64,000 nt of DNA from Rhizobium phaseoli (GCF_010668805.1 NZ_WUFT01000008.1:124001-188000); one strand, 5' to 3'. Numbered from the stretch's first letter, positions 27,514 to 36,986 are shown. Notes: generated by a model not told the origin, from the letters alone. A program made the numbers and translations.

Positions 27514-28092
27514 GCTGGCGATCGCTTCCAGCGTCTCGCGGCTGTCGCCGGCGCGGGCGCGGACGGCGAGCGAATGCATGACGGCGGAAGCAAGCATTGC
27601 CAGCATCTGCGGATCGGCGCCTTGCGGAAGCTCGCCGCTTTCGACGGCAAGGCGCATACGCTTTTCGATCTCGCCGTCGAAATCGTTGAGGCTGCGGCCA
27701 AGCACCTCGCGGACCCGCTCATGCTCGACCGCCTCGACCGTTGCCGTGCCGATCAGCAGACAGCCGCGCGCGGCGGTTTCACCATGCAGATACACCGCCA
27801 ACGCGCCAGCATAGACGCGGGCGAGATTGTCGCGCAGCGGCAATGACGGATCGAGCGCCTCAGCCAGCGCATCCATGCCGTCCTGCCGGTAACCCTCCAG
27901 CGTATCGAGATAGAGATCCTCCTTGTCGCCGAAGGCGCCATAGAGGCTCGGACGATTGAGCTTGGTCGCGGCACTCAGATTGTCGAGCGAGGCGGCGGCA
28001 AAGCCCCTGTCCCAGAAGACATCCCGCGCCTTGGCGAGTGCGGCCTTGGCGTCGAAACCCCTCGGCCGGCCGCGCTTCTTTTCATCCTTCAT
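27472..28092 (-). CDS. TetR/AcrR family repressor
   Basis: 206 residues. The N-terminal helix-turn-helix, about 15-60, reads AKARDVFWDRGFAAASLDNLSAATKLNRPSLYGAFGDKEDLY, preceded by the basic KKRGRPRGFD. The C-terminal ligand domain is of the TetR_C group found in AcrR-like and NemR-like proteins. It is divergent from the GST operon, and a 56-bp inverted repeat fills the space between the two, so it most likely represses that operon and itself. It converges with the MFS gene. Confidence 0.9.
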   Translation of the reverse strand: MKDEKKRGRPRGFDAKAALAKARDVFWDRGFAAASLDNLSAATKLNRPSLYGAFGDKEDLYLDTLEGYRQDGMDALAEALDPSLPLRDNLARVYAGALAVYLHGETAARGCLLIGTATVEAVEHERVREVLGRSLNDFDGEIEKRMRLAVESGELPQGADPQMLAMLASAVMHSLAVRARAGDSRETLEAIASSGVELICGSVQRS

Positions 28093-28095
28093 ATT

Positions 28096-28151
28096 TTGTA
28101 CCGTTTCGCATTAAATTCTTGACTAAGGTTATTTTATGCGGAACAGTACAA
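28096..28151. promoter_or_regulatory. Large inverted repeat, likely TetR operator between tetR and the GST operon
   Basis: Two 20-base arms, 28096-28115 and 28132-28151, are inverted with 17 of 20 matches (TTGTAC-n-GTT-n-CGCAT core) and separated by 16 bases. The left arm starts 4 bases upstream of the tetR start codon. A TTGACT hexamer lies in the spacer and could be a plus-strand -35 element. Confidence 0.7.
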
Positions 28152-28220
28152 ATGTTCAATGGCATTGACAGCCGGCATCGGCCGGCTGCGCCAAGAGAGG
28201 AACCGAGAGAGGAAATCGCC

Positions 28221-28904
28221 ATGAAACTCTATATGAACGCCGCTGCCTGCTCGCTGTCACCGCACATCGTCTGCCGGGAGCTGGGGCTTGATATCGAACT
28301 CATCGAGGTCGACCGGCAAACCAACAGGACGAGCGACGGACAGGATTACCTTTCGATCAACGGCAACGGTTATGTGCCGGCGCTGCTGCTCGACGACGGC
28401 AAGGTGCTGACCGAGGGGCCGGCGATCGTGCAGTTTCTCGCCGACAGCGTGCCGCAGGGATCAGCCATGCTGCCCGAGGTTGGCAATATCAGCCGCAACG
28501 AGGTGCAATCCTATCTGAATTTCATCACCGCCGAGCTGCACAAGCCGATGGTGATGCTGTTCAACCCGCTTTACTCAAGCGTGCATGCGGAGATCCGGGC
28601 GCTGATCTCAAAGCGGCTCACCTGGCTGAACGGCCGTCTCGCCGGACCCTATCTCACCGGCGATGCCTTCACGTTGGCGGACGCCTATCTCTTCGTCTGC
28701 CTGAACTGGTCGCCCTGGATCGATGTCGATCTCAGAAAATGGCCGGCGCTGCTTGGCTTCACGGCCCGCGTGGCGGCGCGTCCGAAGGTGCGCGAGGCGA
28801 TGCAGATCGAAGATCTCGAAGCCTTCGATGCCGACGGCGTCTATTTCGCGCCGCATGCCTATGTCGCCTCTTCGGGGCGAACGGGCTCGCCGGTGCGGCC
28901 ATGA
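28221..28904 (+). CDS. Glutathione S-transferase family protein
   Basis: 227 residues. The N-terminal thioredoxin-like domain (1-80) begins MKLYMNAAACSLSPHIVCRELG, with the Cys10/Ser pattern of beta-class GSTs, and has the cis-Pro (NGNGYVPALLLDDG) and Glu-Gly of LTEGPAIVQFL that hold glutathione. A C-terminal helical domain follows (AYLFVCLNWSPWIDVDL). GAGAGGAAA precedes ATG 28221. It is the first gene of a three-gene operon probably controlled by the divergent TetR. Confidence 0.9.
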   Translation: MKLYMNAAACSLSPHIVCRELGLDIELIEVDRQTNRTSDGQDYLSINGNGYVPALLLDDGKVLTEGPAIVQFLADSVPQGSAMLPEVGNISRNEVQSYLNFITAELHKPMVMLFNPLYSSVHAEIRALISKRLTWLNGRLAGPYLTGDAFTLADAYLFVCLNWSPWIDVDLRKWPALLGFTARVAARPKVREAMQIEDLEAFDADGVYFAPHAYVASSGRTGSPVRP

Positions 28905-29260
28905 ACGCGGCTTCGACCGAGACGATCCTGCGGCGGTTCAACGATGTGTTCCTGTCGCATAATCCCGCGGCACTCGATGAACTTGTCGGCGAGGACTGCA
29001 TCGTCGAGAACACGCAGCCGGCGCCGAACGGATCGCGCCATGTCGGACGGGCGGCCTGCATCGAACTCTGGAGCGGGATCGCAACCACACCCGGCACATG
29101 GTTCGTTTCCGAGGACCTGATCGTCACCGGCGAACGCGGCATCCTTCTCTGGCGCTTCTGCTGGGGAGAGGACGAAGGGCAATCGGTACGCGGCGTCAAC
29201 CTGATGCGGGTGGCCGACGGCAGGATCGTCGAGGCGCTCGGCTACGTGAAAGGCAATTGA
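28901..29260 (+). CDS. NTF2/SnoaL-like protein
   Basis: 119 residues of NTF2-like pattern (LRRFNDVFLSHNPAALDELVGEDCIVENT and LMRVADGRIVEALGYVKG). Its ATG overlaps the GST stop (ATGA), implying translational coupling. This is a clear cue that the protein works with the GST in detoxification or in small-molecule isomerisation. The substrate is unknown. Confidence 0.85.
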   Translation: MNAASTETILRRFNDVFLSHNPAALDELVGEDCIVENTQPAPNGSRHVGRAACIELWSGIATTPGTWFVSEDLIVTGERGILLWRFCWGEDEGQSVRGVNLMRVADGRIVEALGYVKGN

Positions 29261-29400
29261 CGGCATTGCCGGCGCCGGCGATTATCCGCCGGCGCCGGAT
29301 GATCCTTCCCGAACTTCCCGGATTATCGAAAGGCTGCGCCGACTGCATCTTGCCTCCCGTGAAAGCCGAAGAGCCGGCTCCCCAAGAACAGGAGATGACA

Positions 29401-30345
29401 ATGCGCCAGACGATGACAGCCTATAGAGTGCATGCCTTTGGCCCGCCGCAGGCAATTGTACCAGAAGAAATCGAACGCCCGATGCCTGGTCCAGGCGAGG
29501 TGCTGGTAAAGGTGAAGGCAGCCGGTGTCGGACCGTGGGACGGCTGGATCCGCTCCGGCCACAGCGCCCTGCCCCAGCCGCTGCCGCTGACGCTCGGCTC
29601 CGACCTCTCGGGCACCGTCGAAGCCGTCGGGCCCGATGTCACCCATGTGGTGCCGGGCGATGCGGTCTACGGCGTTACCAATCCGCGCTTTGTCGGCGCC
29701 TACGCAGAGTATGCCATTGCCGCCGCCGGCATGATCGCCCGCAAGCCGGCAACGATCAGCGACATCGAGGCGTCGTCGATCCCGGTGATCGCGGTGACGG
29801 CGCGCCAGGCGCTGTTCGACCATGCGAGGCTTGTGGCCGGGCAGACCGTGCTGATCCATGGCGCGGCCGGCAATGTCGGCGCCTATGCGGTGCAATTTGC
29901 CCGCAAAGCCGGGCTTACCGTCATTGCCACGGCCAGCGGCGGCGACGTCGAGGTGGTCGGCAAACTCGGCGCCGATACGGTGATCGATTTCCGCAGCCAG
30001 CGTTTCGAGGATTTGAGCCCCGCGGTCGACGCCGTCATCGATCTGGTCGGCGGGCAAACCCAGGCGCGCTCCTTTGCGGTGCTGAAGCGCGGCGGCAGGC
30101 TGGTTTCGGCGGTATCCCAGCCGGACCAGGAGCTTGCCAAGGCGCACGCGGTCGAGGCCCTCTTCTTCCTGGTCGAGGTAACGACGGCAGAGCTCACCGA
30201 CATCGCGGCGATGGTGGAATCAGGCGCGCTCGTGACCCAAGTCGGCACCGTGCTGCCGTTATCCGAAGCCATTGCTGCGCATGAGATGCTGGAGGGAACC
30301 CGACCGCACGCCAAGGGCAAGATCGTTCTTACCGTTGTCGCCTGA
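29401..30345 (+). CDS. NADP-dependent, zinc-free quinone oxidoreductase (MDR family)
   Basis: 314 residues. GroES-like N-terminal domain (MTAYRVHAFGPP to GSDLSGTVEAVGPDV) and a Rossmann domain with LIHGAAGNVGAYAVQFARKAG, the AAGNVG nucleotide loop. The zinc-binding Cys residues of true alcohol dehydrogenases are missing. ATG 29401 has AGGAG at ideal spacing; ATG 29395 overlaps that site. It is the last gene of the GST operon and is followed by a terminator. The likely role is reduction of electrophilic quinones or enones. Confidence 0.88.
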   Translation: MRQTMTAYRVHAFGPPQAIVPEEIERPMPGPGEVLVKVKAAGVGPWDGWIRSGHSALPQPLPLTLGSDLSGTVEAVGPDVTHVVPGDAVYGVTNPRFVGAYAEYAIAAAGMIARKPATISDIEASSIPVIAVTARQALFDHARLVAGQTVLIHGAAGNVGAYAVQFARKAGLTVIATASGGDVEVVGKLGADTVIDFRSQRFEDLSPAVDAVIDLVGGQTQARSFAVLKRGGRLVSAVSQPDQELAKAHAVEALFFLVEVTTAELTDIAAMVESGALVTQVGTVLPLSEAIAAHEMLEGTRPHAKGKIVLTVVA

Positions 30346-30352
30346 ACCAAAC

Positions 30353-30377
30353 AAAGGCCGGGCGGTCCCGGCCTTTT
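30353..30377 (+). terminator. Rho-independent terminator of the GST operon
   Basis: AAAGGCCGGG and CCCGGCCTTT form a perfect 10-bp stem with a CGGT loop and run into a short T tract, 8 bases after the oxidoreductase stop. Confidence 0.8.
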
Positions 30378-30388
30378 AGATAGTCAGA

Positions 30389-30432
30389 GCATGATGTCGT
30401 AAGAGAACCGCTGACAGTTTTCGGCATCATGC
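30389..30432. repeat. Palindromic repeat of the AAACCGCT-core family
   Basis: Arms GCATGATG and CATCATGC surround GAACCGCTGACAGTTTTCGG, a diverged copy of the element at 26220-26267. Confidence 0.65.
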
Positions 30433-30481
30433 TTTAGCCGTGTCAATCTCCCGGGTCGGGCTTGCCGGCTGGGGCCTGCCC

Positions 30482-31315
30482 TCACAGCGCGTTGACGGCC
30501 ACCGGCAAAGCGCGCTTGTGGGCGGTTGCGCGATAGGCGGCGAAGATGCGCCGGCGGGCGATCTCGCCGACCGGCTTGCCTTCGAGAAAATCGTCGATCT
30601 CGTCATAGCTGACGCCATAGGCCTCCTCGTCGGGGCGCAGCGGCCGCTGGTCCTCGAGATCGGCTGTGGGAACCTTGAACACCAGCTCATCCGGTGCGCC
30701 AAGCCGTTTTGCCAGCAGGCGCACCCGGCGCTTGTTGAGGCCGGCAAGCGGCAGGATATCGGCTGCGCCATCGCCGAACTTGGTGAAAAAGCCCATGACC
30801 GCCTCGGCGGCATGGTCGGTGCCGATCACGAGACTGCCGAGCGCGCCGGCAAGGGCGAACTGAGCGATCATGCGCTGACGGGCCTTGATGTTGCCGAGGA
30901 TGAAATCCTGGCGACCGGCATCGGCGAAGGCAAGGCCGCCGTTTTGAGCGGCCGCCAGCATCGCATCGGCCGGCTCCTTGATGTTGACCACCATCGAACG
31001 ATCAGCGCCGATCGTTGCCAGCGCCCGCGTCGCATCGGCCTCGTCGGCCTGGACACCATAGGGAAGGCGCACGGCAATGAACTCTGCCGTATGGCCGCTG
31101 TCCCGCAGCTCGCGCACGGCCTTCTGGGCGATCAGCGCCGCCGTCAGCGAATCGACGCCACCGCTGATGCCGAGCACATAGCCGCGCATGCCCGAGGCCA
31201 CGAGATAATCCTTGAGAAAATCGGTTCGCCGCTCGATCTCGTGATCAGGATCGATATCGGCGGCGACGCCCAACTCGCGGATAATCTCGCCTTGTTCGTC
31301 GGACAGTACGGTCAT
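30482..31315 (-). CDS. nadE: NAD+ synthetase, ammonia-dependent
   Basis: 277 residues, the length of the ammonia-dependent form without a glutaminase domain. The PP-loop SGGVDS (51-56) activates nicotinate adenine dinucleotide with [27 protein letters not shown] and [18 protein letters not shown] are conserved substrate regions. ATG 31315 has GAGGAA upstream; the longer frame lacks a site. It catalyses the last step of NAD synthesis, using NH3. Confidence 0.92.
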   Translation of the reverse strand: MTVLSDEQGEIIRELGVAADIDPDHEIERRTDFLKDYLVASGMRGYVLGISGGVDSLTAALIAQKAVRELRDSGHTAEFIAVRLPYGVQADEADATRALATIGADRSMVVNIKEPADAMLAAAQNGGLAFADAGRQDFILGNIKARQRMIAQFALAGALGSLVIGTDHAAEAVMGFFTKFGDGAADILPLAGLNKRRVRLLAKRLGAPDELVFKVPTADLEDQRPLRPDEEAYGVSYDEIDDFLEGKPVGEIARRRIFAAYRATAHKRALPVAVNAL

Positions 31316-31396
31316 GGGTTCCTCGGTGCTGTGGAGTTCGTTGGCACTATGGCCGAAAGATAGGGGAAGGGTAAAGTGTGTGGTGCCGCCGCGCAC

Positions 31397-32602
31397 CTAC
31401 CTAACGATCGTAAACAACTCCACCGGCTCCGCAAACCCCTTCAGCCCATGCGCGCCGACCGAGACCACATCCCCTGCCCCGGCCTCTTGGCGGAACGGCT
31501 CCGACATCAGCAAAGCCTCTCCCAACTCGCTGCAGGCGGTCTGGATGCGGCTGACGAGGTTGACGTCGCGGCCGATCAGGGTGAAGTCGAGGCGGCGGCC
31601 GGAGCCGATATTGCCGTAGCTAACCTCACCGTAATGCAGGGCGATGCCGGCCTTTACGCCGATGCCCTCATACTGGAAATGGTCGATCTCATCGAGGATG
31701 GCGCGGGCCGATGCCAGCGCCGCGCCGCAGGAATGGGCGGCATCGTAACCCGGGAAGAAGGCGAGCACGGCATCACCCATGAATTTCAGCAGTTCGCCGC
31801 CCTCGCGGGTGATGGCCGGCACGATCCTGTCGAAATAGGCGTTGAGCAGGCCGAGCACGGTGCTGCCGGGCAGCTTATTCGACAGTTCGGTAAAGCCGCG
31901 CAGATCGCAGAGCAGCAGGGCCGCCTCCATCGATTCGATCTCGTCGCGGCGTATGCGGCCGGCAAGAATACGGCTGGCCGTCAGCGGGCCGATATAGGTA
32001 TCGAGCAGGCTGAGCTCGACCTGGCGAAGGATGCGCAGCTCGCTGGTGTTGCGCAGCGCCGGCAGGATGCGCTCGATCAGCTGCCGTTCCGAGGCGGTGA
32101 AGCCGCCCGGCCGCCTGGTGCCGAAGACGGCGGCACTGACCGGCCCGTCCACATTGCAGAGCGGCGCGATAACGAGCTGCATCAGGCCGCGATCGGCAAA
32201 GACATCGATATGCTGCCAGCGGCCATGCACGCTGTCTCTGGTATCGACGACCAGCGGTTCGCGGGTTTCCATGACCTTGCGCAGCGGCGTGTTGGCGATG
32301 GCGACCCGGGCGCCGTGTTCCCGATCGTGGATCTCGACCGGCTCGCCCGGCGCCCAGGCGATGGTGCGGCCGATGAACTCGGGATGCAGCGTCATCAGAT
32401 GCAGGGTCAACCGGTCGACCGGCATGCCGAGCGCCTGCAGCCGGCGGCCGAGGCCGGAGACGAGACCTGCTTCGTCGAGCGCATGGCATTCATCGCCGGA
32501 AAGCCATTCGATAATCGAGAGCGGCGCCCCGGCGCTGACGACATGGCCGGCAGCCTTTGGCTGAAACCGATCGAGATCGGGAGCATGGATCGCTGATATC
32601 AT
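31397..32602 (-). CDS. Class III adenylate/guanylate cyclase with N-terminal sensor-like region
   Basis: 401 residues. The C-terminal half (about 225-400) is a class III cyclase domain: metal-binding Asp233 in LLCDLRGFTEL and Asp277 in KFMGDAVLAFF, with HYGEVSYGNIGSGRRLDFTLIGRDVNLVSR as the substrate-closing segment. The N-terminal ~200 residues resemble the soluble sensor region of rhizobial CyaF-type cyclases and have no membrane helix. GGAGG precedes ATG 32602. Rhizobia have many such cyclases; the signal it senses is unknown. Confidence 0.88.
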   Translation of the reverse strand: MISAIHAPDLDRFQPKAAGHVVSAGAPLSIIEWLSGDECHALDEAGLVSGLGRRLQALGMPVDRLTLHLMTLHPEFIGRTIAWAPGEPVEIHDREHGARVAIANTPLRKVMETREPLVVDTRDSVHGRWQHIDVFADRGLMQLVIAPLCNVDGPVSAAVFGTRRPGGFTASERQLIERILPALRNTSELRILRQVELSLLDTYIGPLTASRILAGRIRRDEIESMEAALLLCDLRGFTELSNKLPGSTVLGLLNAYFDRIVPAITREGGELLKFMGDAVLAFFPGYDAAHSCGAALASARAILDEIDHFQYEGIGVKAGIALHYGEVSYGNIGSGRRLDFTLIGRDVNLVSRIQTACSELGEALLMSEPFRQEAGAGDVVSVGAHGLKGFAEPVELFTIVR

Positions 32603-32667
32603 GGCGTTGTCCTCCTTGAAGCAGGTGGGACTAGACCGGTTCAAACCGCTCTAGGCTTTGTTTTTAC

Positions 32668-32711
32668 GCAATTCCGGACGGAAAACCGCTTCGCACTTTT
32701 CCTGGAATTGC
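32668..32711. repeat. Palindromic repeat, core shared and arms different
   Basis: Arms GCAATTCC and GGAATTGC enclose AAAACCGCTTCGCACTTTTC. The central core is the same as at 26220 and 30389 but the arms are unrelated to theirs. A partial copy lies at about 20217-20243 (GCGCAATTCCGGACGCAAACC). It ends at the stop codon of the EmrB gene. Confidence 0.65.
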
Positions 32712-32712
32712 T

Positions 32713-34326
32713 CTAGTGAGCACCGCCACCTGAGAGCTGACCGGGTTTCCTGAGAAGCAGGCTTGCAACCAGGGCGACGACGAGGGCGACGCCAAGCAGA
32801 AAGAAGGTGTCGCTGAAGGCCATGATATTGGCCTGCTTGCGTATTTTGAGCGCGATGGCGACAATGGCCTTGTGGCCGGCGAGCGCCTGGTCGCTGACGC
32901 CATGGCTCATGAAGTAGCCGGTGAGCCTGGCGATGCGATCACGCGTGGCTTCCTCGAAGACCGAGACGGAGTTGGTCAGGATGTTCGAGTGGAACTGTTC
33001 GCGCTTCGACAGGAAGGTCTGCAGCGAGGCGATGCCGACGGCGCCGCCGAGATTGCGCATCATGTTGAAGAGCGCCGACGCCGAACCGGCATTCTCCTGC
33101 TCGATGCCCGATGTGGCGATCGCCGAGAGCGGCGTGAACACCAGCGCCTGGCCGACGGCACGGACGATATTCGGCCAGAACAGCTGGTCGCTGGCATAAT
33201 CGCCGGTCATATGCACGTTCATGAAGTTCGAGGCGGCAAAGAGGGCAAAGCCGACGATGATCAGCAGGCGGACGTCGAACCGTTTCATCAGCCGCGGCAC
33301 CAGCGGGATCAGCAGCAGCTGCGGGATGCCGGTCCAGGCGAGAACCATGCCGATCTGCTCGGAATTATAGCCCTGGATGCGGGTCAGATAGATCGGCAGC
33401 ACGAAGACCGAACCGTAAAGCGCGATGCCGAGCAGGAAGTTGGCGACGATGCCGAAGCCGAAGTTGCGGCGCAGCAGCAGGCGCAGGTTGAGGAGTGGAT
33501 GGGCCGCCCTCAGTTCGATGACGATGAACAGGGTTAGCGAAACGGCGGCGATAACCGACAGGCGGAGGATGAAATCCGAGCCGAACCAATCTTCCTTGTT
33601 GCCTTCTTCCAGCACGGTCTGCAGGGCTGCGAGCCCGATCGCCATGGTGGCGATGCCCGGCCAGTCGCCCTTGGCAAGCAGTTTCAGGTTCATCGGCGCC
33701 CGGTCGAGCGAGGCCCACAGCATGCCGACCATCAGCGCGCCCGGTACCAGGTTGACGTAGAAGATATATTCCCAGCCCCAGTTCTCGGTGAGATAACCGC
33801 CGATCGTCGGGCCGATCGCCGGTGCAAAGGTGGCCGACAGGGCAAAGAGGGCAAGGCCGATCGGCTGCTTGGCCTTAGGCAGCAGCGTGATGATGATGGT
33901 GAAGGCCATCGGGATCAGCACGCCGCCGGAAAAACCCTGAATGGCGCGCAGGATGATCATCTGCTGCAGGTTGGCCGCAAAGGCGCAGGCGACGGAGAAG
34001 ATCAGGAAGAGGATGGCGTTGACAAGCAGATAGTTGCGCAGGGAAAAGACCCGCGCCAGCCAGGCGCTCAAGGGGATGACGACGATCTCGGCGATCAGAT
34101 AGGAGGTCGAGATCCAGCCGCCGTCATCGCTGCCGGCGCCGATGGCGCCCTGGATATCGGCAAGCGAGGCATTGACGATCTGAATGTTGAGCACCGCCAT
34201 GAAGGCGCCGAGCGTCGAGCCGACAACAGCCGTCCACATCCGAAGCGGGCTCATGGCTGCGGGCACGGGCGCTGCAGCGGCGGGCTTGCGCGAATTGCTG
34301 TTGGCGGCGATCTGAAGAGTGGCCAT
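32713..34326 (-). CDS. DHA2 family MFS efflux permease, EmrB-like
   Basis: 537 residues and about 14 membrane segments. It starts MATLQIAANSNSRKP with a hydrophilic tail. Motif-A equivalent LSAWLARVFSLRNYL and motif C in LFALSATFAPAIGPTIGGYLTENWGWEYIF are typical of EmrB. ATG 34326 has GGAGATATGTC upstream. It forms a tripartite pump with the adjacent HlyD-family adaptor (stop 34405) and presumably a TolC-like outer-membrane channel encoded elsewhere. Substrates are likely hydrophobic drugs or plant-derived phenolics. Confidence 0.9.
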   Translation of the reverse strand: MATLQIAANSNSRKPAAAAPVPAAMSPLRMWTAVVGSTLGAFMAVLNIQIVNASLADIQGAIGAGSDDGGWISTSYLIAEIVVIPLSAWLARVFSLRNYLLVNAILFLIFSVACAFAANLQQMIILRAIQGFSGGVLIPMAFTIIITLLPKAKQPIGLALFALSATFAPAIGPTIGGYLTENWGWEYIFYVNLVPGALMVGMLWASLDRAPMNLKLLAKGDWPGIATMAIGLAALQTVLEEGNKEDWFGSDFILRLSVIAAVSLTLFIVIELRAAHPLLNLRLLLRRNFGFGIVANFLLGIALYGSVFVLPIYLTRIQGYNSEQIGMVLAWTGIPQLLLIPLVPRLMKRFDVRLLIIVGFALFAASNFMNVHMTGDYASDQLFWPNIVRAVGQALVFTPLSAIATSGIEQENAGSASALFNMMRNLGGAVGIASLQTFLSKREQFHSNILTNSVSVFEEATRDRIARLTGYFMSHGVSDQALAGHKAIVAIALKIRKQANIMAFSDTFFLLGVALVVALVASLLLRKPGQLSGGGAH

Positions 34327-34404
34327 GACATATCTCCTTCCGGCTCTTGCGGAAAACTGTCTCATGACAGGGCTCGGGTGATAATTCGGGAAATAAGAGA
34401 AGGA

Positions 34405-35646
34405 TCATCCAGCGTGGCTGGATAATCCCCGCTCGGCTGCCCCAGAGGCCTGCGAAGCCTCGCTCTGAACAGCCTTGGTGTCGATTTCGGGCTCGACCGA
34501 CATGCCGGAACGCAACAGGCCGCTCAGCGCCTGGTCGTCGATGACGATCTTGACCGGAATGCGCTGGACGATCTTGGTGAAGTTGCCGGTGGCATTGTCA
34601 GGCGGCAGCAGCGAGAATTCCAGGCCGCTTGCCGGCGAAACGCTGTCGACATGACCTTTGATTGATATATCGGGAAAGCTGTCGACCTTGATCTCGACCG
34701 ACTGACCGGGACGGACATAGGTCAGCTGCGTTTCCTTGAAGTTGGCGACGACATAAACGGCATGCAGCGGCACGACCGCCATCAGCTGGGTGCCCGAGGT
34801 GACATACTGGCCGACGCGGATCGACCGGGCGCCGACCGTCCCGTCGACGGCGGCGACGATATCCGTATAGGACAGGTTGAGTTCGGCCTGCTGAACGGCC
34901 GCGGCTGCCCGGTCGCGCTCGGCAACCGTCTGTTCGCGCTGGCTCTGGAGCACCGGCACCTTGTTCTGCGCCGCAACGAGAGCCGCCCGGTCGCGCTCGA
35001 CGGCGGCAGCTGCCTGGTCGCGGGCCGACTGGGTCTGATCGGCGCGCGACTGGGTGCCGGCGCCATTGCTGATGAGGCGGGCCGAGCGGGCGGCGTCGGA
35101 GACAGCAAAATCCAGCGAGGCCTGCGAAGCATCGATCGTCGCCCTCGCCTGCCCGATGACCGACTGCTGCAGGGCGATCTGGGCATCAATACTGGTGATG
35201 GCGGCTTCGGCCGCCTTCAGATTGGCTCTCGCCTGCGAAAGCGCGGCCTGGAAATCACGATCGTCGATGCTGGCAACAACCTGGCCCGCCTTGACCGCGT
35301 CGTTGTCGTTGACCAGAACCTGCCTGATATAGCCGGCGACCTTCGGGGCGACGGTGGTGTAATCCGCCTTTACATAGGCATCGTCGGTGGATTCGATGAA
35401 GCGGCCGACCGTCCAGTAGCGGTAGCCGAAATCACCTGACAAGGCGACGCCGGCAAGCAGCGCAGCGGCAATGACGGCGCGCTTGAATATCGCGCGGCCG
35501 GTCTTTTTGGGAGCGTCGGCAATCGGCGCTTCGGCGACCCGCATGGGAGCCGCCTCGGCGGCGGGCGCCCGGGCGGTTTCTTCGGCCAAAATCGACTCGG
35601 CCTGCCCGGCACTTTCGAAAACATCCTTGCGGGGTAACTCGACCAT
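34405..35646 (-). CDS. HlyD/EmrA family membrane-fusion protein
   Basis: 413 residues. An N-terminal ~50-residue cytoplasmic part, one membrane helix (IFKRAVIAAALLAGVALSG), a lipoyl half (YVKADYTTVAPKVAGYI), a long alpha-helical coiled-coil hairpin (about 130-260, rich in Ala/Gln/Arg) and a beta-barrel domain (GQYVTSGTQLMAVVP). It bridges the EmrB-like permease and the outer membrane. It is the first gene of the two-gene operon; the LysR regulator is divergent. Confidence 0.9.
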   Translation of the reverse strand: MVELPRKDVFESAGQAESILAEETARAPAAEAAPMRVAEAPIADAPKKTGRAIFKRAVIAAALLAGVALSGDFGYRYWTVGRFIESTDDAYVKADYTTVAPKVAGYIRQVLVNDNDAVKAGQVVASIDDRDFQAALSQARANLKAAEAAITSIDAQIALQQSVIGQARATIDASQASLDFAVSDAARSARLISNGAGTQSRADQTQSARDQAAAAVERDRAALVAAQNKVPVLQSQREQTVAERDRAAAAVQQAELNLSYTDIVAAVDGTVGARSIRVGQYVTSGTQLMAVVPLHAVYVVANFKETQLTYVRPGQSVEIKVDSFPDISIKGHVDSVSPASGLEFSLLPPDNATGNFTKIVQRIPVKIVIDDQALSGLLRSGMSVEPEIDTKAVQSEASQASGAAERGLSSHAG

Positions 35647-35784
35647 CGTCCTTCTCCTTCGTCTGTCGCCCCGTTTCTGCGGGGCCCTGTTCGATGCGAA
35701 GGAAAATGCACCCTGCCAATCATTCTGATAATCTGCTTATATCGGGAAGGATCATCAACTCTCAGCGGATAATCCGGAGACAAT

Positions 35785-36687
35785 ATGGATCGACTGACAA
35801 GCCTCGCCGTCTTTGGCCGGGTGGTGGAATGCGGCGGGTTTTCCGCTGCCGCGCGCCGGCTCAACATGTCCGTGACCATGGTCGGCAATCACGTGCAATC
35901 GCTGGAGGAGCGGCTCGGCGTCAGGCTGCTCAACCGCACGACACGCAAGGTCAGCCTGACGGAAACCGGAAAATATTACTATGAGCGCTCGTCGCAGATC
36001 CTCGCCGAACTGGATGAGGCGGATCGGACGGCCGGGGCGCTGAACACGACGCCGCGCGGCACGCTGAAGGTCTATACCAGCAGCGCCATCGTGCGGTTCC
36101 TGCTGCCTGTCGTCAGCGAATATATGGAACTCTACCCGTCGATCGCGCTCGATTTCAGCGTCGGCGAGCGGATGGTCGACATGATCGAGGATGGCTACGA
36201 CCTGGTGATGCGCACCGTACCGCCGCCGGATTCGTCGCTGGTCGCCCGCAAGCTGACACCCTGGCGCCACATGCTGGTCTGCTCGCCGGCCTACTTCGAG
36301 AGCCATCCGATGCCGAAAAGCCCGGCCGAGGTCGCCGATCACAATTGCCTGCAATATGCCTACTACCCCTATGGCGAGGAATGGCGTTTCGAGGATGGCG
36401 AGGGCAAGCAGGAGAGTGTCAAGATCGGCGGCAACGTCGTCTCCAACAGCGCCGAGATGCTGCGTTTCCTGACGCTGAACGGACAGGGCATCTTCCTGGC
36501 GCCGAGCTTCGTGGTCTTCGACGACATCGCCGAAGGCCGGCTGGTGAAGATCATGCCGGACTACCGGCCGGTAGAATTCAACATCAACGCCGTCTACCCC
36601 AACCGCAGCCACCTGCCGACCAAAGTGAGGTTGTTCATCGATCTCCTGGCGGAGAGATTTGCGGAGCATCGGAAATGGATGACGTGA
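35785..36687 (+). CDS. LysR family transcriptional regulator
   Basis: 300 residues. HTH about 1-60: MDRLTSLAVFGRVVECGGFSAAARRLNMSVTMVGNHVQSLEERLGVRLLNRTTRKVSLT. A substrate-binding domain follows (KVYTSSAIVRFLLPVVSEYMELYPSIAL). It belongs to the large CrgA/DsdC-like branch often divergent from efflux or oxidoreductase genes. The 138-base gap to emrA (35647-35784) contains GATAATC motifs twice (35729 and 35768) that could be part of its operator. It probably controls the emrAB pair and itself. Confidence 0.9.
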   Translation: MDRLTSLAVFGRVVECGGFSAAARRLNMSVTMVGNHVQSLEERLGVRLLNRTTRKVSLTETGKYYYERSSQILAELDEADRTAGALNTTPRGTLKVYTSSAIVRFLLPVVSEYMELYPSIALDFSVGERMVDMIEDGYDLVMRTVPPPDSSLVARKLTPWRHMLVCSPAYFESHPMPKSPAEVADHNCLQYAYYPYGEEWRFEDGEGKQESVKIGGNVVSNSAEMLRFLTLNGQGIFLAPSFVVFDDIAEGRLVKIMPDYRPVEFNINAVYPNRSHLPTKVRLFIDLLAERFAEHRKWMT

Positions 36688-36730
36688 GGGGGCGTGAAGG
36701 TTCAGCGTCTGACCTCGACGCCAGAAAGCT

Positions 36731-36869
36731 GCCCCTCACCCTAGCCCTCTCCCCGTAAAAGACAGGGAGAGGGGACGTGCCCCGCGAAAGGTCTGCGGGG
36801 AACGAGAGGCCACGGCATGTCCCCTTCGCCCCGCAAGCGGGGAGAGGTGCCGGCAGGCGGATGAGGGGC
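36731..36869. repeat. RIME-like mosaic element (about 139 bp)
   Basis: Begins GCCCCTCACCCTAGCCCTCT and ends with the complement of CCCCTCATCCGCCTGCCGGC. In between are two palindromes, one around GGGGACG...GCGGGG and one around CGCCCCGCAAGCGGGGAG. Related copies are at 43524-43655, 48518-48656 (opposite orientation) and a short one at 53634-53700. This matches the published description of Rhizobium intergenic mosaic elements. Nothing else is seen in 36688-36986. Confidence 0.7.
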
Positions 36870-36986
36870 CGGCGCAGACTTGGATTTTGCTACGCCGAAC
36901 CGCGCCAGCCCTTCGCTCGCGCTCCGGGCGTTCGTCGTTGCAATCGATTCACAGGATCGATTGCTCCCGCTTTGCGGGACCGCGGC

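Noticed and set aside
28038-28220. Extended start for the GST gene
   Set aside because: It would run through the TetR operator; ATG 28221 has a good ribosome site and the GST fold starts there.
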